DNA of 64,000 nucleotides from Hemicordylus capensis (taxonomy: Eukaryota > Chordata > Lepidosauria > Squamata > Cordylidae). Location: NCBI RefSeq assembly GCF_027244095.1, contig NC_069659.1:348370250-348434249 (forward strand), written 5' to 3'. Position numbers and translations under genes: made by a program. This document shows, one piece after another, positions 10,563 through 20,531 of this stretch. The notes below the pieces were generated by a model. The model was given only the letters and a program-made list of their open reading frames with translations, was not told the DNA's origin and searched no databases. Position 1 is the first letter of the stretch, and every line of letters begins with the position of its first letter.

Positions 10563-11062
10563 ATGTTAAGAACAAGACTACAATACCTGGGGCTTTTTAG
10601 TTTAGAAAAAAGACGTGTGGAGAAAGTGGAGAGAGAGAAATTCTTCTTCCTCTCCCATAACACTAGAACCAGGGGGTCATCCCATGAAATTGATTGCCGG
10701 GCAATTTAGGACCAACAAATAGAAGTACTTTTTCACACAACGCATAATCAACTTGTGGAATTCTCTGCCACAGGATGTGGTGTCAGCCAACAACCTGGAT
10801 GGCTTTTAGAGGGGCTTGGATAACTTCATGGAGGAGAGGTCTATCAACGGCTACTAGTCAAAGGGCTATAGGCCACCTCCAGCCTCAAAGGCAGGATGCC
10901 TCTGAGTACCAGTTGTAGGGGAGTCACAGCAGGAGAGAGGGCATGCCCTCAACTCTTGCCTGTAGGCTTCCAGCAGCATCTGGTGGGCCACTGTGTGAAA
11001 CAGGATGCTGGACTAGATGGGTATCCTTGGGCTTGATCCAGCAGGGCTGTTCTTATCTTCTA
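10563..11062 (+). mobile_element. CR1 LINE 3' end with ORF2 C-terminal remnant
   Basis: Translates in pieces to LGLFSLEKRRVEKVEREK and HNTRTRGSSHEIDC, the C-terminal part of CR1 ORF2. It continues into GTGGAATTCTCTGCC..GATGTGG, the conserved 3' UTR and a GTTCTTATC end. 5' truncated and frame-broken. Confidence 0.85.
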
Positions 11063-11149
11063 ACATACATAAACATCCTGCTCCGGCCCACCATGTTGGC
11101 AGGTATGATGTTCCTGTTTATAGACATCTAAGATGCAGGTACAACATAA

Positions 11150-11610
11150 TGAGCCTATTCCCCCCGCAAGCCCTACCTGCATAGGACAGGGCTAGATCTG
11201 GTTGTCTCCATCCCTGGGATCCCAATCCTGCCGCTCCTCGCCTGGGTAGCCCCGTCTGACTACCCGGGTTTAAAGTGAGGTGGGAGGGTAAGCGTGCGCC
11301 TCCTACCTCAGTCTCTGCTTGTCCGGGGCTCCGTGCTGCCAGCAGCTGCTCCCTGGCTGCCAGCAGCCATCTTTATAATAGAGCCAGGGGGAAGGAGCGG
11401 CCAGGCAGTATGGAGCTTCCCCAATGCAGCGCTGCTCGTGTGGTGCATTGTGGGATGCCTGGTGGTCCCGGCTTGATTCCACCTGATCACAGCTGGCCTC
11501 CCACTGCACTACCCATGTGCGTGTGTGGGTGGTGGAGCCCTGATGGGCAAATGGTAATTTGGGAGAAGGCAAGGGGGCTCCCTCAGCCCACTGCTTTGTG
11601 AACAGCCTCA
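11150..11610. mobile_element. Multi-hairpin foldback element
   Basis: Begins TGAGCCTATTC and ends GTGAACAGCCTCA, an imperfect terminal inverted repeat. It contains GAGGTGGGAGG..CCTCCTACCTC (11277-11309) and CTACCCGGGT-type palindromes. Ends and hairpins are shared with the repeats near 2.3, 17 and 20 kb. No transposase frame. Confidence 0.55.
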
Positions 11611-12102
11611 GTGTCTGAAAGGGGCAATTTGTAATCAGGATTTAGGCTTAGGTTAGAGACCGAAACTGCATTACTAAACCGGATGAGTGACCAGCACCTG
11701 GAATATGGCAGGGGGGAGCAAGACCATGTGGGTACATCATGATGTGTCTGTGGCTTCCTTAGGGCTGAGCAGGAATTGGGGGGGGCTTGAAAAGGGGGAG
11801 GAAACCAGCCCACTCAGCTTAGGGTGTGTTTGTTTTTCTTGCAGACAATTCAAGTAGCTGGCTGCCATCCTCCTGGTGGCTGCTGCCTTCCCCAGAAATA
11901 CTATTTGAGGATGAAGCATCATTTCAAGCAGAGATTCTTGGGGAAAATTGTAGCCAATGTAAAGGTGACTGCAGTGCTTCCGTTACTGGCAGCACCTGTG
12001 GTCCTAGTCAAGCAGGGCTCACAAACAATCAAGGTTCACAAAATGGGATTGTTTCCTTCTACACAGAGTGTTGCATGTTCAGTCTCTGGCGTCTCCCATT
12101 AA
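11611..12102. other. No recognisable feature
   Basis: Two overlapping plus-strand frames (11824-12158) run into a SINE and show no known domain. Confidence 0.4.
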
Positions 12103-12215
12103 AGGCTGGCAGGGCTGGGAAAGATATCCCTGCCTCTGAAGAGCTGCTGCCAGGCTGAGTCGTTGATAGTGAACTAGAGGGACCTGATTCCATAAAAAGC
12201 AGCTACATGTCCAGC
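12103..12215 (+). mobile_element. SINE fragment
   Basis: GGCAGGGCTGGGAAAGATAT, GAAGAGCTGCTGCCAG, TAGTGAACTAGAGGGACC and AAAAGCAGCTACATG follow the tRNA-type SINE body and tail order, but are strongly diverged. Confidence 0.6.
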
Positions 12216-12755
12216 ATCCCTTTAGTATTCTTTGCCTAGGAAACTCTAGTTGGTGCCTCGTTGTACAGCTTTCAGCAACCTACGTCTCTTAAAAAAAAAT
12301 TTAAAAGTGTTTTCTGGTTACTTCTGATTTCTTTATTTCTCTTTTCTTTATTCAAGTTTTTTTTTCCCCTTTTGCTAGCAATCATCATTTTAATTCACCA
12401 TTCAGCAGTTCTGAAAGCATTATTGTTTTAATGATGTGTTTATCTTTTAAAGATTTGTCTCCTTGTCATTTTGAGTGCTTACCCAAGTTGGAAAAGTGAC
12501 TCAAAAAGTTTATGAATCAATCAGTAAATAACATATAATTCAAGTGAAAAATATGCCTCTGCCTCTCCCATTCCTTCTCTCTCTGTTGCCTCTCTGTTTA
12601 AAAATCCAGCTTATTATTGATGGCATGTCTCTATCCCCTCTTCTCAAGAAGCTCAGGACAGTGTCGCAGGCTTCCATGTTACAACCACAGCACTCCTTCG
12701 AGCGAGGTTAGCCTAAGAGACAGGACAGCTTGTTCTCACCTAAGCTAGCAAGTCA
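12216..12755. other. AT-rich stretch, no feature recognised
   Basis: T-rich and A-rich runs at 12290-12375. No repeat or exon recognised. Confidence 0.4.
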
Positions 12756-12761
12756 GGTTGC

Positions 12762-13058
12762 CACGAACCACCAGTTCCTAGAGCACGTGTGGGAGCCTGG
12801 CTTCCAGTGTTGGGATGGCTAGGTCAACTTTGGGCACTTTTTCCAAACCCACCTAGGCTGACATTTGCTTCTTTGCTTATGGCTCCAAATCCAGCATCTG
12901 TAACCTAGATTTGAAGTCTGTTACAGATGTTGGGTTCAGAACCATAAGCAGGGCAGCATATGCCAACATTGGCAAGTTCAGATGGCATGCCCAACGTCCA
13001 CGTAGCCATCCCAACATTGGAAGCTGGGCTCCTGTGCATGGAACTGGTGGGTCACGAT
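12762..13058. mobile_element. Long inverted repeat (foldback element), about 300 bp
   Basis: The left arm reads ACCACCAGTTCC, GGGAGCCTGGCTTCCAGTGT, TGGGATGGCT, GCTTATGGCTCCAAATCC, GCATCTGTAAC. The right arm returns GTTACAGATGTTGGGTTC, AACCATAAGC, AGCCATCCCAACATTGGAAG and GGAACTGGTGGGT. The centre is near 12910. Arms are about 140 nt with indels. Probably a non-autonomous transposon. Confidence 0.75.
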
Positions 13059-13111
13059 GTAGATTCCACATAGGTTTTTCAAAACAGATTGCAATCTCCT
13101 TGGGGCAGGGA

Positions 13112-13545
13112 CTGTTAGGAACACAAGAAGCTGCCTTCTACCAAGTCAGACCGTTGGTCCATTCAGGCCTGCTCAACTTCGGCCCTCCTGCAGATGTTGG
13201 CCTACAACTCCCATAATCCCTGGCTATTGGCCACTGTGGCTGGGGCTTATGGGAGTTGTAGTCCAAAAGCAGCTGGGGGGCCTAAGATGAGCGGGCCTGA
13301 GCCCAATACATTGACTGCTAGTGGCTCTCTGAGGTATCAGGAGGGAGTCTTTTCCAGCCTTACCAGGAGATGCCAGGGAGAGAACCTAAGCCCTTCAGTA
13401 TGCAAGTGTGTTGATGCTTTTTCTCTGAACTATGGCCCCATCCCTTAAGGGGAGTATCTGGTAGCACTCATGCACAGTCACCCATCTAAATGCAGACCAA
13501 TGCAGACTCTGCTTAGCAAAGGGGACAATTCATGCTTGCCACCAC
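13112..13545 (-). mobile_element. SINE split by a palindromic MITE
   Basis: The reversed tail (GGAACACAAGAAGCTGCC..GACCGTTGGTCCATTC, 13112-13162) and the reversed body and head (GGAGGGAGTCTTTTCCAG to TGCTTAGCAAAGGGGACAA, 13303-13545) belong to one SINE. They are separated by the MITE at 13163-13302, so the SINE is older. Confidence 0.75.
13163..13302. mobile_element. Palindromic MITE inserted in a SINE
   Basis: CAGGCCTGCTCAACTTCGGC..GTTGGCCTACAACTCCCATAA pairs with TTATGGGAGTTGTAGTCC..GCGGGCCTGAG. It is clearly a guest within the SINE at 13112-13545. Confidence 0.75.
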
Positions 13546-14284
13546 TCTTGCTTGCTATTCTACAAACTGCCATATACATTGATGGCCCTCTAATTGCAAC
13601 CATCATCCTAGGAAAAGTTACCGCAATTCCTGCTGGGAATGCACCCCGTTCATGTTTTCCTACATTGAGGTGGGGCTCCTCCTTGGGCAAGTGGTACCGT
13701 GCATAAGGGAGCCTGCAGCTGGCAGCCCAGCTCCTTCTTTGCAGCCCACTCTCGCCCGTCTGCTTAAAAATAAAGACAGAAGAAGAACAGCCAGCATCAC
13801 TTCAAAAAATGGTTGGGGCTTAGTCCGTGCACCCATGAGAATGCTGAGCCTAGCAAGCTGGAATGCCAGTGACTCTATAATTGCATTCATTCTCATCGTA
13901 ACTGCATCTTCAGTGTTTCAGTTTGGTTTTATGACTTGCTAGCCACTCTGAGAGCTGATACTGAAGAGCAGTGTATACATCCCATAACAAATGCATATGC
14001 ATACATAAACAAGCGCTAATTGGGTTGGGGGGTGGTACACAGCGCTAAGCAGCACACAACTACTGAGGTGTGCTTTTTTTAAAAAAAAATGCATTTGATT
14101 AATAAGTGAAAGGAAGCAGATAGAGCAGATGGCGGAGGTAAAGGAGGTGGGTTTTCAGCAGCCAGCCTAGCTGAGCCACAGGACTTTGATGAGCTAATAA
14201 TTGCTCGCGGCAGAGGACAGCCATTTCCAGATCTGCCCTTCTCTCAATAGGAGCAGTCTGCCTATGCTGCATCCATCACGGGCG
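13546..14284. other. Unassigned; possible CNE at about 14085-14280
   Basis: Contains GCATTTGATTAATAAGTG and TTTGATGAGCTAATAATTGC, ATTA-rich words not found in the repeats here. The rest has no recognisable feature. Confidence 0.3.
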
Positions 14285-14400
14285 GCTAGGTGGGTAACCA
14301 TACTTCACATTTAGAGAGACCTTCTCCTGAGTGCTCAAAGCACTTTACATATGCTCTCTCTGCAATCCATGCAACACCACTGTTAGATAGGCCAACAGGG
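14285..14400 (-). mobile_element. MIR/L2-like fragment
   Basis: CTCAAAGCACTTTACATATG, then CAACACCACTGTTAGATAGG read as the reverse of the MIR/L2 'CTGTGAGGTAGG..AAAGCGCTT' segment. Old and diverged. Confidence 0.5.
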
Positions 14401-14537
14401 CGGCCTTTCTGTGAGGCAAGGTGAGGTGGTTGCCTCAGGTGGCAGGTTATTGGGTTACCAGTAGGGAAGCAAGATTGTGCTCCACCACCACAATCAGAGC
14501 AGCTCTTTGGGACCCACCTGGCTCGCTCCTCCCCTCA

Positions 14538-14640
14538 GTAGAGGTGTCCACGGTGGTTTGGTTCGAATTTGAACCAAATTCAAACCAAACCACTGGTCTG
14601 CAAACCAGTTCACTACCAAAAAGGTGGTGGCTGGCCAAAT
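14538..14640. mobile_element. hAT-like end related to the TAGGGATGTGCA family
   Basis: TAGAGGTGTCCACGGTGG followed by tightly packed GGTTCGAATTTGAACC palindromes resembles the ends of 48635-52089 and 16867. The other end was not located. Confidence 0.4.
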
Positions 14641-14733
14641 CTGAAGTAAGGAAGATTTGAGGAGCTGCGCTCGGTGAAAACCCTGGCATTACTATATCTT
14701 GTCCACTGATGATGCAGCATTGAGGGGTATTCT

Positions 14734-14769
14734 GTGGGGTGGGGTGGGGTGGGGTGGGGTGGGGTGGGG
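14734..14769 (+). repeat. (GGGGT)n microsatellite, G-quadruplex-prone
   Basis: Seven consecutive GGGGT units followed by GGGGG. Repeated G4 tracts separated by one T are a textbook G-quadruplex sequence. Confidence 0.95.
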
Positions 14770-14824
14770 GATGCTGGTTACCAACCACAATCAGCCACCA
14801 GAAGGTGCCCCAGTTTTGCCCCTC

Positions 14825-15768
14825 CACCTAAGAAGTCCTCCCAATCCCCAAAATGTGAGGATGGGGCTGTGAAGTTTGGGGAGACTTTTGCTCAGTCCTA
14901 ATCAGGTTTTATTCCCCATGCCTTGGAGAAATGAATGCTTTGGGAGCGAATTCTGAGGTCCCTGCCAGTGCTGGGCAATGTGTTTCCTTGTTATTCCAAT
15001 ATTGCGGAATGCTGTGGGGGGTCCAGCTTTTTGTGTAAGTCAGAACCAAGAGGAGGAACACTGAGAAAAGAGCCATGCCTTGCTTTCGCATACCCTGATG
15101 GGGGTGCGGGGGGGGGGGGGGGCGGTGGAATCAGATAATGAAGCCAAGTACGGAGAATGTGCACAAGAACTGCTGGATTTCGTTTGCAAAGATGCTGTAA
15201 AACCTTTCCTTTTAAAAAACCCTGAACTGTTTCTGTAATTATTTTTGAGTGTTATCTTGGATAGGTTGCAAAATGCCACCAAGGCTCTCATTCTCCATCC
15301 CTATGCTGGTTTTCACACCTCCCTCTAGCTGGGGATTTCAAGGAGGTGGACGTGTTTTCAGACACACTTCACTAAGTGGGTGTGAGTGGGAGGCTCAAGC
15401 CTGCTGGAGGGCGGAAGTCAGAGCTGTCAGAGGGTGTAAGACAGAAGTCTGTGTTAATTGGGAGGAGGGGAGGAGCCATTTCAGTGCAGAGGCACACAGC
15501 TCCAGGTGCCATCCTGTGACACAGCAGTCAGCCTGCAAAGATTCACTTCATCAGATTGCCCTCAAAGCATAGAACATTTGGATTATTATTTTTTTCTGGG
15601 TGAAAACGACCAAACATTAAGTGAAATGCATTTTAACATACAGGGGTGGATCTATAATTGAACAGCTGTGTTCCATGAACATGGTCTGTCCGGGATCCCA
15701 CAGGAGAGGGGGATAGTCCGGGGGGGAGGGGAGTGGAGATGCCACAGGTCCCACCATTTGTCACCTAG
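14825..15768. other. No recognisable feature
   Basis: Apart from a G-run at 15107-15122 and a GGAGGGGAGGAG-rich part, nothing repeats in the window and no exon is recognised. Confidence 0.4.
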
Positions 15769-15773
15769 TAACT

Positions 15774-16045
15774 GGACGTTTTTCCACACCCGGCTCTTAG
15801 TTTGCATCTCCTCCGGAATGGAGATGTGTGTTCACATATTGGCCAAATTTACCCCAAAGACTCTGTGGAGCTATCAGGGAGCACTTCACACACAATTCGG
15901 GTTTTTCCTCCGGCATTAGAGTGTAGCCCAATTTATATCCAGAATTTTTTTAAAAAAAAATCCACTTTTTGCATCAGGTTTTGGGGGGCAACTTTGAACT
16001 CTCAGCAAAGCCTCGCTGAAACCCGTAGTAAAGCCTTGTGTCTGG
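15774..16045 (+). mobile_element. Unclassified interspersed repeat 'X', near complete
   Basis: Segments in order: CGTTTTTCCACACCCGGCTC, CTCCTCCGGAATGGAGATG, TGTTCACATATTGGCC, AAATTTACCCCAAAGACTC, TTCACACACAATTCGGG, TTAGAGTGTAGCCCAATTTA, AGCCTTGTGTCTGGGAAAGC. The same series, forward or reverse, occurs at 43790-44460, 52195-52500 and 63810-63923. Four copies with common limits imply a transposon, probably a non-autonomous DNA element. Confidence 0.65.
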
Positions 16046-16224
16046 GAAAGCTCCTGCTGCCTGGAGCATTTCCCTCCTTCCCGCCACTGGCCTCCACAGC
16101 CCTGTCCACCACAGTCACTACAGTCGGCTTGCTGACTTGCGCTGGTTGTGATGTCATTATACTGTGCCACAGCCGACAAAGGCGGATGGGGCCATGGAGG
16201 CCAGAAAAACGGGTAGTGCTACTT

Positions 16225-16340
16225 TTGCCATACTTGCTCAACCATGGGCCCCAAACTGTGGGTCCCCAGGGCCACTGTGGTGGGGGTGATGGGAGTTGTA
16301 GTCCCACAAGAACTGCGGACCTAAAGTTGGGAACTCCTGC
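16225..16340. mobile_element. Palindromic MITE fragment
   Basis: GGGCCCCAAACTGTGGGTCC, GTGATGGGAGTTGTAGTCCC and AACTCCTGCC match the family centred on GGGAGTTGTAGTCC. The left arm is shortened. Confidence 0.6.
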
Positions 16341-16800
16341 CAGAGGTCAACAACTAAGCATCAGAGGCCCTCCTCAGGGGCCGCAATTTCGAGGGCAATG
16401 GAATCAGGCATTAGCACTTTTTCAGAGACTGTAGCCATAAGCAAAATACACTGGTAATGGGATCAGAATTCTTGGACATTGTTTCTGGTTCCATTACTGA
16501 TATATTATGCACATTTCAAACACTATCTATAATATTTAAGGGTTTCGTACAAATATGGCCTTATAGTAGCAGATGGTCTCTTGTCGGTGGGTATATGTAA
16601 CATCACCTTGAAAATCTGCTTATGGCTGCAGTCACTGAAAAAGTGATAACATGCCTAATTCTGTTACCCTTGGAATTGGGGTATTCAGGGGCCCCCAAAC
16701 TCTATGGTTAGGAGAGAAACTCTATGGCTGGAGAGAAAGCTTCCTTGGTCATGGGGCCTGTAATGATGGAACGAAGCTCACCTGGCACGAGGGGTGTGTG
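16341..16800. other. No recognisable feature
   Basis: AT-balanced stretch with no repeat or exon recognised. Confidence 0.4.
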
Positions 16801-17100
16801 AGCTGGCCATTTGGCCGGACTGGATTCAAACCAGGCTCAGGATCGGCCGAACCAGATCTGGTCCAGTAGGGATGTGCACAGAACTGGTCCAGAGGAGGCC
16901 CTTTATGGGCCTCTGAACTGGTTCAAAGAACCAGTGGTTCCGCCGGTCCGACGCCAGGAGGGGGACTCCTTTTAAGGGCAGGGGAGGGTGCACTTACCCC
17001 TCCCGCCACTTCCCCCCTGCCGGCGCTCCATTATTTGCAAAATCTGTGGGGCGGCAGCGTACCTCCCTGCCACCCCTTCCCCTATTCTTGGCCAGAAATT
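16801..17100. mobile_element. hAT-like TAGGGATGTGCA end plus GC-rich palindromes
   Basis: TAGGGATGTGCACAGAACTG starts at 16867 and matches the termini at 111 and 1072. It is followed by the hairpin GAGGCCC..GGGCCTC and the pair GGTTCAAAGAACC. The matching right terminus was not found, so this copy is truncated or joined to the multi-hairpin element that follows. Confidence 0.5.
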
Positions 17101-17139
17101 GGCGGAAGTATGGGTTGCGTGTGCACCTGCCGGCGCCCG

Positions 17140-17600
17140 CAATTTTTGTTCGTTGTAAGAACCACCGGGCTCGCAGCCAAGCCCGGTGGTTCTTGAGCGG
17201 GTAACCCGCTTGAGAACCCCTGCTAAAAAGCAGGTTTGCGGAGCAAGCGCTCCAGCAAACCTGCTTTTTAGGCTCATGAGTAGCCGCGGCGCAGCTTCGC
17301 GCCGTGCCTACTCATGAGTAGACCCCCGGCCAGGAGGCGAAAAGCCACCTCCCATCTCCAGGGGTCTCCCCAGTATGCCCTGCGCGTATATAAACCCTGC
17401 GTATACTGGGGCTTGCAGGGGCCACGTGGCCCCCGCTCCCCCCACCCCCCGCCGGCTCTGTCACGGAGCCGACCATCGTGTGGGTGGTCGATCTGGCCAC
17501 CCAGGGCTCCCTGCCCGCTCACCAGTAAAATACAGGTCTCACTGATCGTGAGACCTGGTCCTCTCTCTTGCTGGCTGCTTACCAGGAAAAAGTTCCAATG
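17140..17600 (+). mobile_element. Multi-hairpin foldback element, copy A
   Basis: Five hairpins in series: AGAACCACCGGGCTC/GAGCCCGGTGGTTCT-type (17158-17195), GCGGGTAACCCGC (17198-17210), AAAAAGCAGGTTTGC/GCAAACCTGCTTTTT (17225-17270), CTCATGAGTAG/CTACTCATGAG (17273-17320) and CAGGTCTCAC/GTGAGACCTG (17533-17557). Copy B at 20110-20430 holds the same hairpins in reverse order, with arm changes that keep the pairing. Confidence 0.65.
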
Positions 17601-17649
17601 CTCCTGAATCTCATATGTGTATGGGGTAAAGCCCTTCAAGTTTATAGTA

Positions 17650-17805
17650 GGACTAGGCTACATGAGCAGGGTGAAATAGACAGGGGGATGCAGCATACAG
17701 ACTGAAATAGACACGGTGAAATAGACAGGATACAATAGGCAGGGAATGAAACAGACACCTTGAAATAGACAGGAGGGGCAATAGATAACTCTGCAATAGA
17801 TCAGG
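17650..17805 (+). repeat. Degenerate GAAATAGACAGG minisatellite
   Basis: GAAATAGACA or close variants (GAAACAGACA, CAATAGGCAG, CAATAGATAA) occur about eight times at irregular 14-25-bp spacing, starting GTGAAATAGACAGGGGG. It lies just after multi-hairpin copy A. Confidence 0.7.
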
Positions 17806-18174
17806 GAAGATCGTTTTGTGTCAGTGGCTCCCCCAGCCTGGCAGAGCCTCCTTAGGTGGGGAAAAATCCTGCATCATAGTATACTGGGGGGAGTTTAGGG
17901 TCAGTTGAGTCAGATAGAAGCAAGGGGCCTGGGGCCATCAGAAGGACCACAATCCAGCCTGCGGTCCTGCCCAGTGCCTGACCTAGTTCAGAGCCTGGGT
18001 GGCAGCAGTGATCCGGAGTCCTGGCTTCCGCCATCTTTTTCAAAAACAGCAGCAGCTACAATGCAATGTACTTATCCCGTCACTGTGTGACTGTTACCCA
18101 GTAATGGGGTGAACATATTGCATTGTTGTTGTTTTTAAACGGTGCTGTGGAGTGTTCTAGGGGACTGTTACTTT
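17806..18174. other. No recognisable feature
   Basis: No repeat family or exon recognised. Confidence 0.4.
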
Positions 18175-18175
18175 G

Positions 18176-18382
18176 CAGCCCAGCTCTTGGGGGCCAGAGT
18201 TCAAATCCCCATTCAGCCATGAAACTAGCTGGGTGACTCTGGGCCAGTCACTTCTCTCTCAGCCTAACCTACTTCACAGGGTTGTTGTTGTGAGGAGAAA
18301 CCTAAGTATGTAGTACACTGCTCTGGGCTCCTTGGAGGAAGAGCGGGATATAAATGTAATAATAATAATAATAATAATAATA
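18176..18382 (+). mobile_element. MIR-like CORE-SINE with L2-type tail
   Basis: GAGTTCAAATCCCCATTCAG (B box), GGGTGACTCTGGGCCAGTCA, CACAGGGTTGTTGTTGTGAG and GCGGGATATAAATG precede an (AAT)n tail. This is the canonical MIR/CORE layout. L2-clade machinery is the expected mobiliser. Confidence 0.8.
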
Positions 18383-18389
18383 ACCTAGT

Positions 18390-18895
18390 ACTGAATCTGA
18401 CTGTTTAACTAGGTTGGGCCAATGGGTGTCCTTGTCTCAGGTACAATCTGTACACTTATTGTCTCTCCCCGGCCTAAATCGGCAGACCACCTCCTCTAAT
18501 CATAACAGGTGCTACCATGACCTGTGTGTGTCGAGACTTATTTACAGTGATGTCTCTTAACTTCATTGCCCAGCAACCCTGGATATTTATGCAGCTTCAG
18601 AACGACAAACTCCAGGATGCAGTGCAAGCCTGACCCACATATGCAGACATCTAAGGTTATAAAACCCATGATGCAGAGGAGTGGCTATGTGAGCCCTGAG
18701 CAGGGTGGGGAATCAGCAGATTTATATGGTTTGTTTCCACTTTAAGCTGGTGGGTCAACATTAGCTTGTTTAATTTAAGCACTAGATAAATAATATTAAT
18801 AATGGATCTCGTGTGTGCTAAATTGGTTCTGCAGGGGGAAGTGTATAAGGAACAAGCATCACTGTTTGCTTAGGGCTCAGGAGCAGCTGGAACTA
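18390..18895. other. Unassigned single-copy-looking stretch
   Basis: AT-rich with ATTAATAATGG and TTAATTTAAGC. No match elsewhere in the window. Confidence 0.35.
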
Positions 18896-18904
18896 CTACT
18901 ACTA

Positions 18905-19150
18905 CTACTATGAATATTTATATGCTGCTTTTCAACAAAAGTTTACAAAGCAGAGAATCAATCAATCAATCAATAAGATGGCTCCCTGTCTTCAAAGGAC
19001 TCACAATCTAAAAAGAAACATAAGAGAGACACCAGCAGCAGCCACTGGAGGGATGCTGTGCTGGGGTCGGATAGGTCCAGTTGCTCTCCCCCTGCTAAAT
19101 AAAGAGAATCACCACTTTTAAAAGGTGTCTCTTTGCCTAGTTAGCAGGGT
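18905..19150 (-). mobile_element. L2-type 3' end
   Basis: GAATATTTATATGCTGC, TTTTCAACAAAAGTTTAC, GATGGCTCCCTGTC, GGACTCACAATCTAAAAAG, GGATGCTGTGCTGGGG and AATCACCACTTTTAAAAGG form a well-preserved reversed copy of the family. Confidence 0.75.
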
Positions 19151-19544
19151 CTGAGGCTGATGGTGACACCGTTTGCAGGTGGTTATGTGTGCACTGTGGC
19201 CTCACCCTCCAAGGTGAACAAGCGTTATCACCATCACTACCACAAATTCCCGTCGCACAATACAATAAAGGAAGGCATTATCCCTCTCCCTCGCCAAGCC
19301 CTTCCTTTGCCGTCTTGCCACTGCCAGCATCACCACTTCTCATCTCCCCATTTCCGACTTGCACACTTCATTCTCTTTTGCTATGATTAAGGCTCTGTGG
19401 TTGTCCTTGACAAAATGTCATTGCATTGCTGTAGCCCAGCTCTCCGGCTGATGGAGAAGGAACTTGATTCCACAACATCTCAACAATGTTCAAGCAAGGG
19501 ACTCCGTACTGGCAGCACGTTTAGGGGCTGGGTACCTCTTGCCA

Positions 19545-19865
19545 CTAGTGAGGGCAGCAGCAGTTGGGAGAGACTCCTGCCTGAAACCTGGAAGAGCCGT
19601 TGCCAGTCGGTGTATTTATTATTATTATTAGTTACATTTATATCCTGCTGTTCCCCCAAGGAGCTCAGATAAGCTCATGCTTATTTTTATCCTCACAACA
19701 ACCCTGTGAGGTAGGTTAGGCTGAGAGATACATGACTGGCCCAGAGTCACCCGGTGAGTTTCAGGGTTGAATGGGGATTCGAACTCAGGTCTTCCCGGTC
19801 CTAGTCCAACGCTCTAACCATTATGCTAGATGAACCATGGGTCTGACTCAGTATAAGGCAGCTTC
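19545..19865 (+). mobile_element. tRNA-type SINE split by a MIR-like SINE
   Basis: The body GAGAGACTCCTGCCTGAAAC..GCCAGTCGGTGT (to 19613) and the tail TAGATGAACC..GTCTGACTCAGTATAAGG (from 19829) belong to one SINE. They are interrupted by a minus-strand MIR-like element. The host must predate this MIR-like copy. Confidence 0.75.
19614..19828 (-). mobile_element. MIR-like CORE-SINE inserted in a SINE
   Basis: Reverse order of 18176-18382: TTATTATTATTA tail, ACATTTATATCCTGCT, CTCACAACAACCCTGTGAG, GTAGGTTAGGCTGAG, GGGGATTCGAACTCAGG and CTAACCATTATGC. Confidence 0.8.
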
Positions 19866-19999
19866 CTATGTAACCTATGATGCAGCATCACGTAGAGGAA
19901 CCAAAAATGGCAGTTGCCAACTAGTTGCTGCCTGAAGAAGTGCCATGCAGTCAGAGTAAGTTCACTATTTGCCCCCATTCCTCCAAAATAGCTCCTCCA

Positions 20000-20110
20000 C
20001 AGGGATGTAGCTATAATTGAGCAGATGGGTTCAAAGAACCCGGGGCCCCCAGCGCCTGAGGTCTCCCAGCTCCAGCCCTACCTTATTTCTTCATTATCTC
20101 CCTCCTGTGC
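20000..20110 (+). mobile_element. hAT left end, CAGGGATGTAGCTATAATTG type
   Basis: CAGGGATGTAGCTATAATTG, GGTTCAAAGAACCCGGGG, then AGCTCC..TTCTTCATTATCTCCC match the small hAT at 37290-37467. The right end is missing, and the multi-hairpin copy B follows at once. Confidence 0.65.
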
Positions 20111-20435
20111 AGGGCATGCTGGAGAGACCCCTGAGCCGGGAGGCTGCTTTTCGCCTCCCTTCCGGGGGTCTCCTTGTGAGGAGCCCGGGCGCGGACCCGT
20201 GCCGGGACTCCTCACATTGGCCAAAACCAGGTTTGCAGAGCTCTCTGCTTTTCTCTGCAGAGCTCTCTGCTTTTCTCTGCAGAGCTCTCTGCTCCGGTTT
20301 AAGCACTGGGCTACTTAAGCGGGTGGCCTGCTTAAGAACTACCAGGCTCACAGCCGAGCCCGGTGGTTCTCACGATGGGAGAAAAACAGGCTCGCCTCCA
20401 CTAGCCCGATTTTCTCCCATCGTGTGAATAGCCTC
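20110..20435 (-). mobile_element. Multi-hairpin foldback element, copy B
   Basis: Reverse-oriented relative of 17140-17600: GGGCATGCTGGAGAGACCCC, GAGGCGAAAAG-type block, GAGGAGCCCGG/CCGGGACTCCTC, three tandem TTTTCTCTGCAGAGCTCTCTGC-like units, CTTAAGC/GCTTAAG, AGAACTACCAGGCT/GAGCCCGGTGGTTCT and CACGATGGGAGAAAA/TTTTCTCCCATCGTG. Ends GTGAATAGCCTCA. Confidence 0.65.
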
Positions 20436-20531
20436 AAGGCCTCTCTCAGATGCTCACCACTCTCTTAAGGGCAGTCCCTCACCTGTGGCAGTCACCACAA
20501 AACAGCAGGTTTTTTTTTACCACAAGACTCC

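Noticed and set aside
15802-16434. 210-codon plus-strand open frame
   Set aside because: Made of repeat 'X', a single-copy stretch and a palindromic MITE; no domain.
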